Assembly (NCBI GenBank): GCA_946546945.1 | Contig: CAMNOU010000015.1 | Span: 1-64,000, forward strand | Length of the DNA stretch: 64,000 nucleotides | Origin: an uncultured Lachnospiraceae bacterium | Lineage (GTDB): Bacteria > Bacillota > Clostridia > Lachnospirales > Lachnospiraceae | Direction of reading: 5' to 3' | Shown: one piece after another, positions 26,257 to 35,349 of the stretch | How positions within the stretch are numbered: position 1 is the first letter of the stretch | Layout: every line of letters starts with the position of its first letter | Position numbers and translations under genes: made by a program | The notes under the pieces: generated by a model | What the model saw: the letters and a program-made list of their open reading frames with translations, nothing else | What the model was told of the DNA's origin: nothing | Database searches by the model: none

Positions 26257-28083
26257 ATGACAGAAAGACAAGCATCAAAAAGAGGGGCTCTAACGCTGAA
26301 CCGCCTGAAAACCTGGGCGTCCCAGCCTCAGAATATTATCCTTCTGATTTTCGGAATCGTGCTCACCTTCAGTACAGTGGCTCCGATCATTGCCATTGTC
26401 CGGGATACCTTCATCATCCATCCCGGCACGATCGATCAGCATCTGACCGGACGTGTGGAAGGCCTCACGATCGTCAACTACCTGGATCTGTTCACCAGCC
26501 GGCTGGCCCGTGCCAATCTGTGGGTCCCGCTGTTTAACACACTTGCGCTTTCCGTGCTGACCTGTGTGATCTCTATCCTGTTCGGCGGAATCTTTGCATT
26601 CCTGGTTACGCGCACAAACATGAAACTCAAGAAATACCTGAGTTCCGTTTTTATTTTCCCTTATATCATGCCGCAGTGGACGCTCGCCGTTGTGTGGCAG
26701 CACATGTTTTACAGCAACCGGGTCACCGGGACATCAGACGGACTGATTGCCACGCTGTTTCACGTTTATTTCCCTCACTGGTGGTGCCAGGGAATATTCC
26801 CCAGCGCTGTCGTTCTGGGACTGCACTACGCACCGTTTGCCTACATCCTGATCGGGGGCATTTTCAAAAACATGGACGCGAATCTGGAGGAAGCCGCAAC
26901 CATTCTGGACACCCCGAAATGGAGGATCATGACCCGTGTTACCCTGCCGATGATCAAGCCGGGTATCCTTTCAACGATCCTGCTGGTATTCGGAAGCGCG
27001 ATGGGAAGCTACCCGGTTCCGCATTACCTGAACCTGACGACGCTTTCCACCAAATACATCTCCATGAACAGCACCTATACGGGTGAAGCGAGTATTCTGG
27101 CCATCATCATGATGATCTTCGGCGTGCTGTTTCTGGGCGCGAACCAGCTGAGCTTAAAGAGCCGGAAAAACTATACGACGGTAACCGGAAAGTCCGGTCA
27201 GCTGACGAAAATCAACATCGGACGTGTCGGGAAATATGTGGTCGCTGCAGTGTTTGCTGTCATCACATTTTTCACCAGCATCTGGCCCATTTTCCTTTTT
27301 GCCCTGGAGACATTTCTCCCCAATCCCGGAGATTACAGTTTCCTGTATACGCGCGACTTCTCGCACCTGACCACCAAGTGGTGGATTACCAATGAAAACA
27401 TCACGGAGAGCGGCATGTACGGGCAGCCGGGAATTCTTTACAACGGAACTATCTGGCACGCGTTTTTCGGCACACTGTTCCTGGCACTCGCCTGCGCACT
27501 GATCGCCGGAACCATCGGAACACTGATCGGGTATTCCGTGGCCAGAAAACGCCGCAGCAAATGGGCTTCCTATGTCAACAATGTAGCGTTTCTTCCTTAC
27601 CTGATGCCGTCTATCGCAGTGGGCGCGGCGTTTTTTATCCTGTTCTCCAATGAACATATCAACCTGTTCAATACCTATACCCTGCTGATTATTGCGGGCG
27701 TGGTGAAATATATTCCGTTTGCTTCGCGAAGCTCACTGAACTCCATGCTGCAGCTGTCCGGGGAATTGGAGGAGGCAGCCATTATACAGAACACGCCGTG
27801 GATCCGCCGCATGACGAGAATCATCATACCGATTCAGAAATCATCCATCATCAGCGGTTACATGCTTCCGTTTATGACCTGTCTGAGGGAGCTGTCGCTG
27901 TTCCTGCTGCTTTGTACACAGGGCTTTATCCTGTCTACAACACTGGACTACTTTGATGAAATGGGATTGTATGCATTCTCAAGTGCGATCAATCTGATCC
28001 TGATCGTCACCATTCTGATTTTCAATACTTTGGTAAACAAACTGACGGGCGCCAGCCTGGACAGTGGAATAGGAGGAAACTAA
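26257..28083 (+). CDS. ABC transporter permease, two fused permease domains
   Basis: A 608-residue inner-membrane protein with two tandem BPD-type permease domains, each with an EAA docking loop: EEAATILDTPKWRIMTRVTLPMIKPG at about 210 and EEAAIIQNTPWIRRMTRIIIPIQKSS at about 510. Such fusions are typical of FbpB/AfuB-type importers. The ATG at 26257 is preferred over that at 26248, which would sit against the AAAGGGG ribosome site. The ATPase gene follows one base later. Confidence 0.9.
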   Translation: MTERQASKRGALTLNRLKTWASQPQNIILLIFGIVLTFSTVAPIIAIVRDTFIIHPGTIDQHLTGRVEGLTIVNYLDLFTSRLARANLWVPLFNTLALSVLTCVISILFGGIFAFLVTRTNMKLKKYLSSVFIFPYIMPQWTLAVVWQHMFYSNRVTGTSDGLIATLFHVYFPHWWCQGIFPSAVVLGLHYAPFAYILIGGIFKNMDANLEEAATILDTPKWRIMTRVTLPMIKPGILSTILLVFGSAMGSYPVPHYLNLTTLSTKYISMNSTYTGEASILAIIMMIFGVLFLGANQLSLKSRKNYTTVTGKSGQLTKINIGRVGKYVVAAVFAVITFFTSIWPIFLFALETFLPNPGDYSFLYTRDFSHLTTKWWITNENITESGMYGQPGILYNGTIWHAFFGTLFLALACALIAGTIGTLIGYSVARKRRSKWASYVNNVAFLPYLMPSIAVGAAFFILFSNEHINLFNTYTLLIIAGVVKYIPFASRSSLNSMLQLSGELEEAAIIQNTPWIRRMTRIIIPIQKSSIISGYMLPFMTCLRELSLFLLLCTQGFILSTTLDYFDEMGLYAFSSAINLILIVTILIFNTLVNKLTGASLDSGIGGN

Positions 28084-28084
28084 T

Positions 28085-29407
28085 ATGCCGGAAATTATAC
28101 TGGAGCACGTAACAAAACGCTGGGGAAACTTCTACGGGGTCGATGATGTAAGCCTGAATATTCCCGACAATTCATTCATCACACTGCTGGGGCCCTCCGG
28201 CTGCGGAAAGACAACGATTCTTCGTATGATTGCCGGCCTGGAGACGCCCACGGAAGGCCGGATTTTGATCGGGGATCAGGTGGTATTTGACAGCGCGACC
28301 GGAGTCAATATACCGCCGAACCGCCGCAATGTCGGTTTCCTTTTTCAGAACTATGCGCTGTGGCCGAACATGACCGTGTATGAAAACATTTCTTTCGGTC
28401 TGAAAAACATACGGAAAAACGGCCGCAAGCTGACAAAAGAAGAGATTGACGAGCGTGTACAGGCGGTTTCCCGCGTTGTAAAAATCGGGATGTTTATGGA
28501 CCGCTATCCCGCAGAACTCTCCGGCGGCCAGCAGCAGCGTGTAGCGATTGCCCGCACCCTGGCGCCGGGACCGCAGGTTCTGTTCATGGATGAGCCGCTC
28601 TCCAACCTGGATGCCAAGCTCCGGCTGGAAATGCGTTACGAGCTGCAGCGTCTGCATGTAGAAACCGGAAGTACCTTTGTCTATGTAACGCATGATCAGA
28701 TGGAAGCCATGACGCTGGCCACCAAAATCTGCCTGATCAATAACGGTGTCCTGCAGCAGTTCGAGGCGCCGCTGACGGTCTATGACCGGCCGGCAAACAC
28801 CTTCGTCGGTGATTTTGTGGGAAATCCTTCCATGAATTTTGCAGACGCAAAAGGAACCCCCGGCGGGAACGGTAAACTGACCCTGTCTGTATGGGACGGC
28901 TGCCGCGCTGTGTTCCGACCGAACGAGCCGCTGGATATCCGCGCATGGCAGCGTCAGCGCGATATCGATGCGGAAGAGTTCCAGAAGAAGGAAACAGAAC
29001 GTTTTTCCAAAAAGGGAGCTGTGGAAAAGAGCAACAAAGACGAACTTTTTGATTATCATATCCATATGGTAGATGAACCGGAAGAGAAACCCGGCGGAAA
29101 GTCCGAAGCAACGGATGATGACTTCGTACTGGGCATCCGCCCCGAGGATATCCACCTGGAGGAAAAAGGCGGGATTCCCGTAACCATCTACGGCGCCATG
29201 CCGACCGGCATGGAGTCTACCCTGAAACTGCGCACAGGCCGCTATCTTCTGACCGCCGTGATTTTCGGCAGCGCAATGTTCACGATCGGTCAGGAAGAGC
29301 ACATGATCGTCAAGGGAAATGATATTCTCCTGTTTGATAAAAAGAGCGGGAAACTCATTTCTGCCGGCTCACTGGAATTGATTCCGGATACGAACGCGGC
29401 AGAGTAG
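28085..29407 (+). CDS. ABC transporter ATP-binding protein (FbpC/PotA/AfuC type)
   Basis: A 440-residue ATPase. Walker A GPSGCGKTT at about 37-45, Q-loop FLFQNYALWP, signature LSGGQQQR, Walker B VLFMDEPLSNLDA and the switch His in YVTHDQMEAM are all intact. A C-terminal TOBE-like regulatory domain (from about 250) carries an unusual charged insertion (about 290-345, FQKKETERFSKKGAVEKSNKDELFDY). It completes a three-gene importer and is followed by a phosphatase gene 70 bp on. Confidence 0.92.
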   Translation: MPEIILEHVTKRWGNFYGVDDVSLNIPDNSFITLLGPSGCGKTTILRMIAGLETPTEGRILIGDQVVFDSATGVNIPPNRRNVGFLFQNYALWPNMTVYENISFGLKNIRKNGRKLTKEEIDERVQAVSRVVKIGMFMDRYPAELSGGQQQRVAIARTLAPGPQVLFMDEPLSNLDAKLRLEMRYELQRLHVETGSTFVYVTHDQMEAMTLATKICLINNGVLQQFEAPLTVYDRPANTFVGDFVGNPSMNFADAKGTPGGNGKLTLSVWDGCRAVFRPNEPLDIRAWQRQRDIDAEEFQKKETERFSKKGAVEKSNKDELFDYHIHMVDEPEEKPGGKSEATDDDFVLGIRPEDIHLEEKGGIPVTIYGAMPTGMESTLKLRTGRYLLTAVIFGSAMFTIGQEEHMIVKGNDILLFDKKSGKLISAGSLELIPDTNAAE

Positions 29408-29477
29408 AAAGTTCTTTTCACACGAAGATTCTTCTCTCAAAGGGTTCTGTGTACAGCCTGCATGAAAGGAGGCTTGT

Positions 29478-30128
29478 ATGATACAATTTAACAAGAAAGC
29501 AATTATTTTTGATCTCGACGGCGTAATCTGTTTTACCGACAAATACCACTACCAGGCATGGAAGCAGCTCGCTGACCGCCTGGGGATCTACTTTGACGAA
29601 GAAATCAACAATCGTCTGCGCGGCGTTTCGCGTATGGTAAGCCTCGAGATCCTCCTTGAGCGCTCCAGCCGGACATATTCCCCTGAAGAAAAGAAGGCCT
29701 TCGCGGAACAGAAGAACCATACCTATCGAAACCTGCTCAGCACCATGACCCCGTCGGATCTCTCCGATGAGGTCATGGACACCTTAAAAGAGCTGCGCCG
29801 GCGGCGCTATAAGCTCGCCATCGCCTCATCCAGCCGAAACACCAAATATATTCTCAGACGAATCGGTCTGGATGGCTTTTTTGATGCCGTCGCCGATGGC
29901 ACCGACATCGAACATGCCAAGCCGGATCCGGAAGTATTCTACTGTGCAGCACAGAAACTTGGAGAAGACCCCTCCGACTGCATCGTCGTAGAAGACGCCA
30001 GATCCGGCATTGAAGCGGCCAAAAGCGCCGGCATGACTGCACTTGCATTCTTCGGAGACGCAAAAGTCTGCGGTCTGGAAGACTACAATCTCAGATCTTT
30101 CTCCGATTTGCTGAACGTGCTGCCATAA
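29478..30128 (+). CDS. beta-phosphoglucomutase-like HAD phosphatase/mutase
   Basis: A 216-residue HAD subfamily IA enzyme. Motif I is DLDGVICFTD (nucleophile and acid Asp), motif II IASSSRN, motif III with K in AKPDPEVF, motif IV VVEDARSG. The cap domain contains the beta-PGM-type segment RLRGVSRMVSLEILLER, so it may isomerise beta-glucose 1-phosphate or hydrolyse a sugar phosphate. It sits at the end of the AfuABC-like transporter operon. Its 3' end overlaps the convergent hydrolase gene by 46 bp. Confidence 0.87.
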   Translation: MIQFNKKAIIFDLDGVICFTDKYHYQAWKQLADRLGIYFDEEINNRLRGVSRMVSLEILLERSSRTYSPEEKKAFAEQKNHTYRNLLSTMTPSDLSDEVMDTLKELRRRRYKLAIASSSRNTKYILRRIGLDGFFDAVADGTDIEHAKPDPEVFYCAAQKLGEDPSDCIVVEDARSGIEAAKSAGMTALAFFGDAKVCGLEDYNLRSFSDLLNVLP

Positions 30129-30865
30129 GAATTCTCCCTGAACCAGCGGCGGATGGCATCTTCTACTTCGTTCAGATGATAATCATAACAGTGTGTGTCG
30201 CCGGCAATTACAGCAAACTGTGCATTTTTATAGCGGGCCGCAGCAGCCCGGCCAACCTCCACAGGGACCGTATCATCCGCGTCCCCATGGACGATCAGGA
30301 CCGGCCCTTCGAACCGGTCAATAGCATCCTCCACATGGATGGTCTGTGCTGCCCGGATGTAATTTCCATCCAGCGGCCCGGCATCAAATTCACCGATGAC
30401 ATCCGGTATGTGTACCGGGTCAAAATGCACACCCAGAAGTTCCCCCCGTCTGGCTCCTTCCGGAATCATGCAGGCCGGCGAAAGGGGGATGATGCCTTTA
30501 ATCAGATCCGGAGTCATACCGGCTGCAAGCATCACCAGCAGGCCTCCCTGGGAATGCCCGCACAGATAAAGACCGGTCACAAAATCAAGTTTTTTCGCGT
30601 AATCAATCACCGTCAGCGCATTCGTCAGCCATTTATACAGTGTATGTTTGCGAAATTCTCCATCACTTTTTCCATGACCATACAGCTCCACTCTCAGCAC
30701 AGCCAGCCCGAGCCCGTTCAGCGTCCGGGCCACCCCGACAATATGCGTCTCCTCCATGTGCCCTGTAAACCCGTGAAAAACAATCGCCAGCGGGCACCTG
30801 TCCGGATTGCCCTCCGGCATGTTGAGTTCTGCATGCAGGCGGATGCCGTCTTCTGTAATGTACAT
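30083..30865 (-). CDS. alpha/beta hydrolase
   Basis: A 260-residue serine hydrolase of the peptidase S9-like or acylglycerol-lipase-like kind. The oxyanion region FHGFTGHMEE, nucleophile elbow GHSQGG (Ser at about 104), Asp in VHGDADDTVP and the final His near DTHCYDYH form a normal triad. No signal peptide. Substrate unknown. Converges on, and overlaps, the beta-PGM gene. Confidence 0.87.
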   Translation of the reverse strand: MYITEDGIRLHAELNMPEGNPDRCPLAIVFHGFTGHMEETHIVGVARTLNGLGLAVLRVELYGHGKSDGEFRKHTLYKWLTNALTVIDYAKKLDFVTGLYLCGHSQGGLLVMLAAGMTPDLIKGIIPLSPACMIPEGARRGELLGVHFDPVHIPDVIGEFDAGPLDGNYIRAAQTIHVEDAIDRFEGPVLIVHGDADDTVPVEVGRAAAARYKNAQFAVIAGDTHCYDYHLNEVEDAIRRWFRENSYGSTFSKSEKDLRL

Positions 30866-30960
30866 AGATCTCTCCTTTATATCAGACGCCAGATTTTTTT
30901 CTATTCTAGCACATTCTGATATTTATTGGAATATCGACGATTCGCGAAGATTTTGCTCTT

Positions 30961-31269
30961 TTATTTCTTCAAACTCTTTTTTTCTATCCTGCAGAGCACT
31001 CCCTGCGGCAGCACATGCACCACCCTGGCTTTTGCCTTTTTCCCGATCCGGTCATATAAACGGCCCGCACTCAGACTGTCTCCGATCACGGTATACGGAC
31101 TGTTCGCCACATGTCCGACCGTGCCGAGACCCTTCTTCTCAATCCGGATTGCCTCTTTGTCATATTCGTTCTCCGGCTCCTTCACAAGCCTCAGCTTCAT
31201 ACCAGGCTTTAAAAAATCCTGTCCAAAATAGTATTTTGTCCCTGTCAGTGTTACATAAATCTCAGCCAT
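30961..31269 (-). CDS. HIRAN domain small protein
   Basis: A 102-residue protein that is almost entirely a HIRAN-type beta-barrel (VTLTGTKYYFGQDFLKPGMKLRLVKEPENEYDKEAIRIE). In larger proteins this domain binds DNA 3' ends; free-standing bacterial copies have no proven role. It is 3 bp downstream of a small membrane-protein gene and likely cotranscribed with it. Confidence 0.8.
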   Translation of the reverse strand: MAEIYVTLTGTKYYFGQDFLKPGMKLRLVKEPENEYDKEAIRIEKKGLGTVGHVANSPYTVIGDSLSAGRLYDRIGKKAKARVVHVLPQGVLCRIEKKSLKK

Positions 31270-31272
31270 ATC

Positions 31273-31470
31273 TTAACCCTCCTTCATCCAGATCCTGCAG
31301 ATCGCAGCTGCCGCAAACGACACCATCGCGGTAAGCAGAGGCACAACCTCCGCCGGACCAATACCGTCTCCTATCTCTGTCCTGAGCATTACAGACATCC
31401 ATTTTATGATGCAAAGTATCGTAATTCCCGAAAAAACAGCAGACGCCTGATATTCCATCTGTGTATACAT
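31273..31470 (-). CDS. small membrane protein, unknown function
   Basis: A 65-residue protein with two hydrophobic segments (FSGITILCIIKWMSVML and LLTAMVSFAAAAICRIW). I chose the ATG at 31470 because AGGAGG lies nine bases upstream; a longer frame to 31581 has no ribosome site and a polar, unlikely N-terminus. I do not recognise a family. The HIRAN gene follows immediately. Confidence 0.6.
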   Translation of the reverse strand: MYTQMEYQASAVFSGITILCIIKWMSVMLRTEIGDGIGPAEVVPLLTAMVSFAAAAICRIWMKEG

Positions 31471-31678
31471 TCTGTAAGTCCTCCTGTTCTGCTGCAGGCC
31501 AACCGCCCTGTCGCTCATCTGTGTTATCCTGATTATGCCAAAAATGCTGTCCGTTTTTTGGGACATTTCGGTGAGACTCACTCGAAGCCTTCAAAATATG
31601 TGACTTTTTTCAGCAATTGTGATATGCTGACCTTAAGATCATTTATGTGTGGTGAATATATGTGAAGGAGTGATTTTT

Positions 31679-32797
31679 ATGGCACACAAAAAGTATGATT
31701 ACAAACTGCTGATTGATTTTTGTGAGAAGGCGTTTCAGAAGTTTGGTTTTACAGAAGAGGAAAGCAAAAAGATTACGGATGTTCTGATTACATCCGACCT
31801 GTACGGCATTGAGTCGCACGGCATGCAAAGACTCACCCGCTATGATAAGGGGATTGCCAAAGGATTGATTCAAGTGCATGCAAAGCCGGAGGTGGTATTT
31901 GAAACTCCTGTTTCCGCTGTTATGGATGCCCATGCATGCATGGGGCAGCTGGCCGGGATCAAGGCCATGGAGCTTGCCATTGAAAAAGCGAAGACGACCG
32001 GAATTGGTATTGTAACCGTCCGGAATTCAAATCATTACGGTATCGCAGGCTATTATGCAAAAATGGCGTCTGCTCAGGGAATGATTGGATTTTCCTGCAC
32101 GAATTCGGAAGCGATCATGGTTCCGACACATGCGAAAAAAGCGATGCTTGGGTCGAACCCGATTGCCATTGCGATGCCTGCAGAACCGTATCCCTTCTGT
32201 TTTGATGCTTCCACAACCGTCGTAACCAGAGGGAAGCTTGAAATGTATAACAAGGCGGAAGAAGAGCTTCCCGGCAACTGGGCGCTCGGAAAAGAAGGTC
32301 TGCCCTCTGTAAATGCCAGAGAAGTGCTGGAAGATATTGTCGCAAAAGCCGGCGGAGGCATCCTTCCTCTCGGAGGACATACCGAAAAGAGCGGCGGTCA
32401 CAAGGGCTATGGATATGGCATGATCTGCGAGATTTTCTCATCCATCCTCTCCATGGGATTAACATCGAACCACACCCATATTGGCGGAGTAGGCGGCACC
32501 TGTCATGGCTTTGCTGCCATTAATCTTAATATTTTCGGGGATCCGGCAGAAATCACATCTCACCTGAGTACCTATCTGCAGGAGCTCAGAGATGCACCGA
32601 AAGCGTACGGCCAGGAACGCATTTATACCCATGGGGAAAAAGAAGCCGAGTCCATTGAGCGCATCAAAAAAGATGGCGTTCCGGTCGACATCAAAACTCT
32701 TTTTGAAATGAAACAGATGGCGGAACATGCCGGAATTGATTTTGAGTCCTATTTTGGGAAAATAGAAGATTCCGAAGGCTACGAAACTTTATATTAA
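31679..32797 (+). CDS. Ldh family oxidoreductase (malate/L-lactate/ureidoglycolate dehydrogenase type)
   Basis: A 372-residue NAD(P)-dependent dehydrogenase of the L-sulfolactate/malate dehydrogenase-2 fold, which lacks a Rossmann GxGxxG. Family motifs are ESHGMQRLTRY (substrate Arg and catalytic His), RNSNHYGIAGYYA (His), GSNPIAIAMPA and GGHKGYGYGM (nucleotide site). It reduces or oxidises a 2-keto/2-hydroxy acid; substrate open. AAGGAG precedes the ATG at 31679. It has its own transcript, ending at a strong terminator. Confidence 0.9.
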   Translation: MAHKKYDYKLLIDFCEKAFQKFGFTEEESKKITDVLITSDLYGIESHGMQRLTRYDKGIAKGLIQVHAKPEVVFETPVSAVMDAHACMGQLAGIKAMELAIEKAKTTGIGIVTVRNSNHYGIAGYYAKMASAQGMIGFSCTNSEAIMVPTHAKKAMLGSNPIAIAMPAEPYPFCFDASTTVVTRGKLEMYNKAEEELPGNWALGKEGLPSVNAREVLEDIVAKAGGGILPLGGHTEKSGGHKGYGYGMICEIFSSILSMGLTSNHTHIGGVGGTCHGFAAINLNIFGDPAEITSHLSTYLQELRDAPKAYGQERIYTHGEKEAESIERIKKDGVPVDIKTLFEMKQMAEHAGIDFESYFGKIEDSEGYETLY

Positions 32798-32830
32798 ATA
32801 CCTGAAGAGGCATACCTGATCACATTCAGG

Positions 32831-32866
32831 GCGTTTATCTCAGTGGGGGTCTCTCACACTGAGATG
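32831..32866. repeat. multi-hairpin intergenic repeat, copy A
   Basis: The 36 bases here (arms ATCTCAGTG at 32837-32845 and CACTGAGAT at 32857-32865) are identical, in opposite orientation, to 54692-54727. It lies 34 bp behind the Ldh gene and just before its terminator. Confidence 0.9.
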
Positions 32867-32872
32867 AAAACG

Positions 32873-32917
32873 GCGAGTCCCGGTTCCTTTTTAAGGATCC
32901 GGGACTCGCAGCTTTTT
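32873..32917 (+). terminator. Ldh gene terminator
   Basis: GCGAGTCCCGG (32873-32883) and CCGGGACTCGC (32899-32909), perfect 11-bp arms, followed by AGCTTTTT. Confidence 0.85.
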
Positions 32918-32939
32918 CTGTCAGCAGGGATGTGCCGTA

Positions 32940-33370
32940 TTATCTTGTTCTTATTCTGCGTCTCTCAATGAGCAGCAATGTAAGAGCTCCTGCCGCGATG
33001 ACCATCATAGCAAGCCATCCGCCAATGGAGGATTCGTCTCCTGTCTTTACGCTGCTGAGCGCAGAGGTTCCGTTTGTTCCTGTGCTGCTTCCGCCTCCGA
33101 GGCTGCTTCCTCGCCCTTCTCGCGGATCGTATATACCGCATAGTTGTATTTCCCGGCTAGGTCACCGCGTGTAATTGTGACTTTTTCCCATTTCTCCGTG
33201 ATGTCTGTTACTTTCACGGTCGGGATCGGGATAACTGCATTATTTGCTGATATCCTCAACAGATTAGCAACTATGTCTGCCAATACTGTAGAAGGCACAA
33301 TAGCAACTACCATAGCCGATGCAAGAAATGCGATCAACAATCTTTTCGCATACTTTTTCATGTCCTCCAT
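32940..33370 (-). pseudogene. small secreted, wall-anchored protein with frameshift
   Basis: The N-terminal reading frame (start 33370 or 33361, stop 33047) encodes a signal peptide (KRLLIAFLASAMVVAIVPSTVLA) and a short domain ending ...YNYAVYTIREKGEE. The -1 frame, open from about 33110 to the stop at 32940, continues with a Gly/Ser linker and a sortase-like anchor: VKTGDESS, a hydrophobic span and a positively charged RRRIRTR tail. Together they would make a normal anchored protein of about 143 residues. One missing base in the Gly/Ala-rich stretch near 33110-33130 explains the break. No sortase is in the window. Confidence 0.6.
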
Positions 33371-33557
33371 TTCTCCTTTCCTTTAGGGAACCTCCCCTTT
33401 TCTTTCATCATTCTGTATGCTTCTCTTATAATAATTTTTTTGCAAGCTCCAACTTGTTTTATAATAGAGATAGTGAATAACCTTTCAGCACATTTTAGTT
33501 CTGCTATTACCACTCATTTTCAGGGCTCAAATGCATGAAAGCCTTTCACATTTCCTG

Positions 33558-33615
33558 ACAGATATAACTGACCTCTTGATCGCTACTCATGAACTGTCAG
33601 TTATACCTGTTTTTT
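33558..33615 (+). repeat. terminator-like inverted repeat
   Basis: ACAGATATAACTGAC (33558-33572) and GTCAGTTATACCTGT (33596-33610) followed by T6 on the plus strand. It lies between the start of the wall-anchored pseudogene and the stop of the ABC exporter gene; no plus-strand gene ends here, so its role is unclear. Confidence 0.6.
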
Positions 33616-33621
33616 CTATCC

Positions 33622-35349
33622 TCACGATACTCTCCCATTCTCCATCTCCACAATGACATCCGCGATGTTGAGTGTCGACTTCCGGTGCGATACGAGCACG
33701 ACGGTCTCATCGCCCGTGGATTCCTTTAAGGACTTCAGGATGATGCCTTCGTTGAGGGAATCCAGGTTGCTGGTGGGTTCATCCAGCAGCACGAAGGGCG
33801 CGTCATGCAGGAAGGCCCGCGCGATGCCGATGCGCTGGCGTTCGCCTCCGGAGAGGGTGTCGCCGAGCTCGCCGACGTTGGTGTCGTAGCCTTTCGGCAG
33901 AGTGAGGATGAAGTCGTGGATGGAGGCTTTTTTCGCTGCCTCCTCGATCTCTTCCCTCGTCGCGTCCGGCTTGCCGACGGCGATGTTGTTCGCGATGGTG
34001 TCGTGGAAGAGCCAGGTCTCCTGTGTGACGTAGGATTCCATGTCCCTTAAGTCTGCGGTATTGACGCTCCGGATGTCTTTTCCGGAGATCTGCACCTGTC
34101 CCTCCTGTACATCCCAGAACCGCATCAGCAGCTTTAGGAGAGTCGACTTTCCGGAGCCGCTGGCTCCGTGGATGCCGATGATCTTTCCCTTCGGGATGGT
34201 GACGGAGTAGTCGCTTAGGATCTGCTCTTCTTCATACGAGAAGCATACGTCCTCGGCCGCCGCTCCGGTGAATGCGGTCGTCTCCTGTCCTGTCACTTCT
34301 TCCACCTGGGGTTCCTCTTCTAACAGGGAAAGGACGCGCTCGCCGCTGGCGAGGGTCTGGTTTAAGTTGTTCGACAGGTTCGAGAGGGCCACGACCGGTC
34401 CGAAGGAGCCCATCATGGCGATGGTCGCGATCAGCATCTGCGCGAAGTCGGCTCTGCCCGTGCGGTACTGCATCAGCATCAGGAAGAACATCCCCAGCGA
34501 GAAGAGCTGGATCACGAGGTTCGTGGTGGAACGCTGGGAGGATTCGAAGCGGTTCAGCGCTTTCTGCATGCCGCCGAGCTCCCGGGAGCGTCTGTCGATT
34601 TCTTCCTTCTGCTCTTCCCCCGCGCCGTACTGGATCGTCTCGTCCAGCCCGTAGAGGGCGCCGAGGACGAAGCTGTTCAGGTCGGCGAAGGCGCTGCGGA
34701 ACTTCATGCCTTCTCTGGCTCCGCGCCTGCCGTTCCAGAGGGGGATCACCAGTCCCACGACCAGATAGCCGCACAGGGCGAGGATGCCGGCGAAGAGGTT
34801 CTGATGCCCGATGAAGATGACCATGATCACCGATACGATCATGCCGATGGCGATCGGCGAGATAGTGTGGGCGTAGAAGACCTCCAGCAGTTCGATGTCC
34901 GAGGTGATGAGCGAGATCAGGTCGCCCTTGTCCCTGCCCTCGAGCTTAGCCGGGCACAGCTTCCGAAGCTTCGCGAACACCTTGTGGCGGATGATCGCCA
35001 GCAGTCGGAACGCGATGAAGTGGTTGCAGTACTGTTCACCGTAATGGAGGAAGCCCCTTGCCACTGCCATGACGAGCAGGAGAAGGAAAAATTCCTTCGG
35101 CTCCATGGCGACCAGCGGTGAGAGGGATGCCCCCGCGGTCTCGACACCCAGCAGCATCAGGATGCCGTGGATGATCCCGTAACCTCCGAAGATGGTGACG
35201 AAGATCGCGCACAGGTAGCCGATGATGCCGAGGAAGATGGCGAGCAGCATGATCGGGATCAGGGGCCTGACAAGACCGATCAGGGCGCCCATCACGGCTG
35301 CGCCGGAGCGGCGGGTGGACTGATTTTCAGCTTGTGTTGATCCATTCAT
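33622..35349 (-). CDS. ABC transporter ATP-binding/permease protein (half-transporter 2)
   Basis: A 575-residue fused membrane-ATPase half-transporter: six membrane spans in about 1-310, then an ATPase with Walker A GASGSGKST, Q-loop VTQETWLFHD, signature LSGGERQR and Walker B FVLLDEPTS. It forms a heterodimer with the gene upstream, whose stop it overlaps by four bases. CydC-like annotations are common, but the DtxR-like regulator and DUF454 neighbours fit siderophore/heme transporters of the YbtPQ/IrtAB type better. The gene is clearly more GC-rich than the genes around it. Confidence 0.88.
   Translation of the reverse strand: MNGSTQAENQSTRRSGAAVMGALIGLVRPLIPIMLLAIFLGIIGYLCAIFVTIFGGYGIIHGILMLLGVETAGASLSPLVAMEPKEFFLLLLVMAVARGFLHYGEQYCNHFIAFRLLAIIRHKVFAKLRKLCPAKLEGRDKGDLISLITSDIELLEVFYAHTISPIAIGMIVSVIMVIFIGHQNLFAGILALCGYLVVGLVIPLWNGRRGAREGMKFRSAFADLNSFVLGALYGLDETIQYGAGEEQKEEIDRRSRELGGMQKALNRFESSQRSTTNLVIQLFSLGMFFLMLMQYRTGRADFAQMLIATIAMMGSFGPVVALSNLSNNLNQTLASGERVLSLLEEEPQVEEVTGQETTAFTGAAAEDVCFSYEEEQILSDYSVTIPKGKIIGIHGASGSGKSTLLKLLMRFWDVQEGQVQISGKDIRSVNTADLRDMESYVTQETWLFHDTIANNIAVGKPDATREEIEEAAKKASIHDFILTLPKGYDTNVGELGDTLSGGERQRIGIARAFLHDAPFVLLDEPTSNLDSLNEGIILKSLKESTGDETVVLVSHRKSTLNIADVIVEMENGRVS

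Noticed and set aside
28172-29302. 376-codon minus-strand open frame
   Set aside because: Antisense shadow of the ABC ATPase gene, which has all nucleotide-binding motifs.
33558-33615. Terminator for the ABC exporter operon
   Set aside because: The T-tract is on the plus strand, opposite to the operon's direction; kept only as an inverted repeat.
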